7,144 bases of DNA from Alcaligenaceae bacterium. Its GTDB lineage: Bacteria; Pseudomonadota; Gammaproteobacteria; Burkholderiales; Burkholderiaceae. The notes under the pieces are model-generated. The model was not told the DNA's origin and did no database searches. It worked only from the letters and a program-made list of their open reading frames with translations. Positions 5,485 through 7,144 of the stretch are shown here, one piece after another. The stretch is taken from assembly GCA_947445495.1 (NCBI GenBank), contig CANFEI010000053.1, forward strand, positions 1 to 7,144, read 5' to 3'. Made by a program: the position numbers and the translations under genes. The stretch's first letter is position 1; every line of letters starts with the position of its first letter.

Positions 5485-5525
5485 ATGATTGTCTCTTTGA
5501 TTTAAATAAATTCTTTATAAAATGA
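5485..5525 (-). promoter_or_regulatory. AT-rich linker with ribosome binding site before the SDR
   Basis: This 41-base gap between permease stop and SDR start is much richer in A/T than the flanking genes and contains the 8-base palindrome ATTTAAAT (5500-5507). AAAGAGA (5492-5498) is a well-placed Shine-Dalgarno sequence for ATG 5484. The AT-rich part could hold a weak internal promoter, but no clear -35/-10 pair is seen. Confidence 0.45.
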
Positions 5526-6389
5526 CTAGCCGCGTGGAACGCCGTAACGACGATTCGCCAGGTTTTCAGCTAGCGCGACAACGCCATAAAGCAAAAGACC
5601 GCCGCCGCAAAGAATAACGATCGCTGCCATGGCAACACCTGTTTCTGCTCGCGCGGTCGCAAAGACGATGAGATAGCCTAGCCCACGCTGCGCGGTGATA
5701 AATTCACCAATGATCACACCGATAATCGCCAGTGTCATCGCAACTTTCATCCCGCTAAAAATGTAGGGAAGTGCACTGGGGAACTTAACGCTTTTAAACG
5801 TTTGCCATTCTGTCGCCGTGAGTGACCGACACAACTTAATCATGTTGCGATCCACGTTAGAAAAACCTGCTGTCGTTGCAATCACGATCGGAAAAAAGCT
5901 AATGAAGACAGAGAATGCTAAACGGGACTCGGTACCGATTCCCAGCCAAATGATGAATAGCGGCGCAAGCGCGATTTTTGGAATTAATTGAAAAAATACA
6001 AGGTTCGGGTAGAGCGCTTCGCGCGCAAGGCGTGAGTAGCTCAGCCAAACCGCAAGTGCGATGCCGAGCGTGCAGGCAATGAGAAAGCCGGCCGCCGCCT
6101 CAAGGACGGTGGGAATGGCATGTCGCAGCAGGATCTCGTGCTGTGCACCAATAATTTCGAGTATCGCTGTCGGTGCGGGAAGAATGACCTGGGGGATATT
6201 GCTCAGGCGCACGGCCAGTTCCCAGCAGCCCAGCACGACAACGGCCAGCAGAATGGGTAAAAAGATACTGCGCGCATTGGCTGTCAAGCTCACGCGCGAG
6301 AAAGCCTCAGATTTCTGGTTGCCACCGACGAGTGCTCCAGTTTCAGTTCCCACTCCCATTTTGTTTTCACGTTTATCCATGGTGTGCAC
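5526..6389 (-). CDS. ABC transporter permease, nitrate/sulfonate/taurine (TauC/SsuC) family
   Basis: Inner-membrane subunit (287 residues from the first ATG) of an importer for small organic or inorganic anions or similar compounds. Hydrophobic segments lie at about residues 43-61, 97-117, 127-149, 156-175, 213-233 and 251-272, six in all as usual for this family. QLIPKIALAPLFIIWLGIG (134-152) is a hallmark block of TauC/SsuC permeases. The cytoplasmic EAA-type coupling loop is at about 188-208 (RSLTATEWQTFKSVKFPSA), ending in ALPYIFSGMK. The start is uncertain: ATG at 6389, 6380 and 6359 are all possible. The 6380 start gives an 8-base overlap with the end of the ATPase gene (ATGGATAA), a common coupling arrangement, and none has a strong ribosome binding site. 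The long polar N-terminus (about 1-40) suggests the true start may be one of the later ones. Substrate cannot be read from the sequence. Confidence 0.88.
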   Translation of the reverse strand: MHTMDKRENKMGVGTETGALVGGNQKSEAFSRVSLTANARSIFLPILLAVVVLGCWELAVRLSNIPQVILPAPTAILEIIGAQHEILLRHAIPTVLEAAAGFLIACTLGIALAVWLSYSRLAREALYPNLVFFQLIPKIALAPLFIIWLGIGTESRLAFSVFISFFPIVIATTAGFSNVDRNMIKLCRSLTATEWQTFKSVKFPSALPYIFSGMKVAMTLAIIGVIIGEFITAQRGLGYLIVFATARAETGVAMAAIVILCGGGLLLYGVVALAENLANRRYGVPRG

Positions 6390-7137
6390 GCTCGATCGTT
6401 AGACGTAGCTCGCGACACAAAGCGCCAAATTCCGCCGTTTCCTCAATATCAAATTGGCGGGGACGTTTGAAGGGAATGGTTAAGTCTAGAATGATCGAGG
6501 AGGGCTTGCCTCCCATCACCAGTACTCGATCGGATAAATAGACCGCTTCGCGAATACTGTGCGTGACAAATATTACGGTCTTGCGATAGCGCTCGAGTAG
6601 CTCTGACAAGACGACATTCATTTGGTCGCGCGTGATGGCATCAAGCGCACTAAAGGGCTCATCCATCAAGAGAATATTTGGATCGTGAATCAGTGCACGA
6701 CAGATGGCCACGCGCTGTCGCATACCGCCGGATAATTCATGGGGTCTTTTTGCAGTGAAATTTGATAGCCCAACACGATTAAGTAATTCGTTCGCTCGAT
6801 CGATGAAGTCCTTCTCAGATAGTTTCAGTATCTGAATCGGGAACATGACGTTTTCCAAGACTGATTTCCAGGGAAGTAACGTTGCATCCTGAAAAATAAT
6901 TCCAGTCTCTCGGCGAGGGCCGTTCACCTCATGCCCAGCCAGATGAAAGCTACCACTTGTGGGTTGTTCGAGCCCCGCAAGCATCATGAGCAACGTACTT
7001 TTCCCGCAACCGCTTGGTCCGAGAAGCGAGATAAATTCGCCTTCTGATGCGCTGAAAGTCGCCCCAGCGACCGCGGGGACGGGGCCGCTGGGGGTGTGGT
7101 AGGTCTTTCCGACATCAGTTGCAGAGATGTAATGCAT
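6373..7137 (-). CDS. ABC transporter ATP-binding protein, nitrate/sulfonate/taurine (TauB/SsuB) family
   Basis: Cytoplasmic ATPase of 254 residues, the normal family length, driving the importer with the overlapping permease. Motifs are Walker A GPSGCGKST (40-48), the Q-loop FQDATLLPW (82-90), signature LSGGMRQR (135-142), Walker B ILLMDEP (155-161) with catalytic Glu160, D-loop SALD, and H-loop His193 in VTHSIREA. The FQDATLLPW form is characteristic of the TauB/SsuB group. The N-terminus beginning MHYISATDVGKTY is a usual start for the family, but the frame stays open upstream of 7137 to the window edge, and the ribosome binding site would fall in only seven remaining bases, so the start is likely and not proven. 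It is the first gene seen of the four-gene operon; a binding-protein gene and the operon promoter, if present, lie beyond the window. Confidence 0.9.
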   Translation of the reverse strand: MHYISATDVGKTYHTPSGPVPAVAGATFSASEGEFISLLGPSGCGKSTLLMMLAGLEQPTSGSFHLAGHEVNGPRRETGIIFQDATLLPWKSVLENVMFPIQILKLSEKDFIDRANELLNRVGLSNFTAKRPHELSGGMRQRVAICRALIHDPNILLMDEPFSALDAITRDQMNVVLSELLERYRKTVIFVTHSIREAVYLSDRVLVMGGKPSSIILDLTIPFKRPRQFDIEETAEFGALCRELRLTIERAHHG

Positions 7138-7144
7138 GCACGCC

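Noticed and set aside
6061..6402. Plus-strand open frame of 113 residues
   Set aside because: Antisense to the TauC-type permease, whose membrane segments and coupling loop are clear.
1..7144. Mobile element, defence island, CRISPR array or RNA gene
   Set aside because: No transposase, integrase, repeat-spacer pattern, terminal repeats, tRNA cloverleaf or rRNA sequence was seen on either strand; genes are ordinary transport and metabolism families.

Overview
The window looks like a stretch of proteobacterial chromosome, most likely betaproteobacterial (Burkholderiales-like). That guess rests on protein style only: phosphonate/selenate-type ABC genes, a GST-SDR pair, and a TauBC-type transporter with an SDR and an alpha/beta hydrolase. 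No rRNA or other marker gene is present. Base composition looks mid-range by eye. Coding density is very high. I see no tRNA, rRNA, CRISPR array, insertion sequence or phage gene.

Layout. (1) Positions 1-2164, minus strand: a three-gene ABC importer operon in the order binding protein (phnD-type), ATPase (phnC-type), permease (phnE-type). The permease is cut by the left edge of the window and is read in a frame still open at base 1. The binding protein resembles the PhnD-like subgroup annotated as putative selenate-binding proteins more than true phosphonate binders, so a selenium oxyanion is a reasonable candidate substrate. (2) Positions 2165-2340: a divergent intergenic region that should hold promoters for both sides, with a small hairpin in the leader of the rightward gene. 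(3) Positions 2341-3700, plus strand: a glutathione S-transferase-like protein and a short-chain dehydrogenase/reductase-like protein, separated by one base. (4) Positions 3733-7137, minus strand, converging on the previous pair: a four-gene operon in the order ABC ATPase, ABC permease (nitrate/sulfonate/taurine family), SDR-like protein, alpha/beta hydrolase. No periplasmic binding protein for this second importer lies inside the window; it may lie upstream, beyond base 7144.

How the genes may work together. The left operon imports a small oxyanion. The right operon looks like uptake plus intracellular processing of an unidentified organic compound: importer, then an oxidoreductase-like protein, then a serine hydrolase. 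The central GST-SDR pair is probably a redox or detoxification unit.

The most unusual observation is that both SDR-fold proteins lack part of the standard catalytic set. The first has Phe where the catalytic Tyr belongs, and the second has Tyr but no Lys after it. I do not see a clear novel defence or mobile system here. The points most worth following up are the selenate-type importer, the two atypical SDRs and the uncharacterised import/hydrolysis operon.
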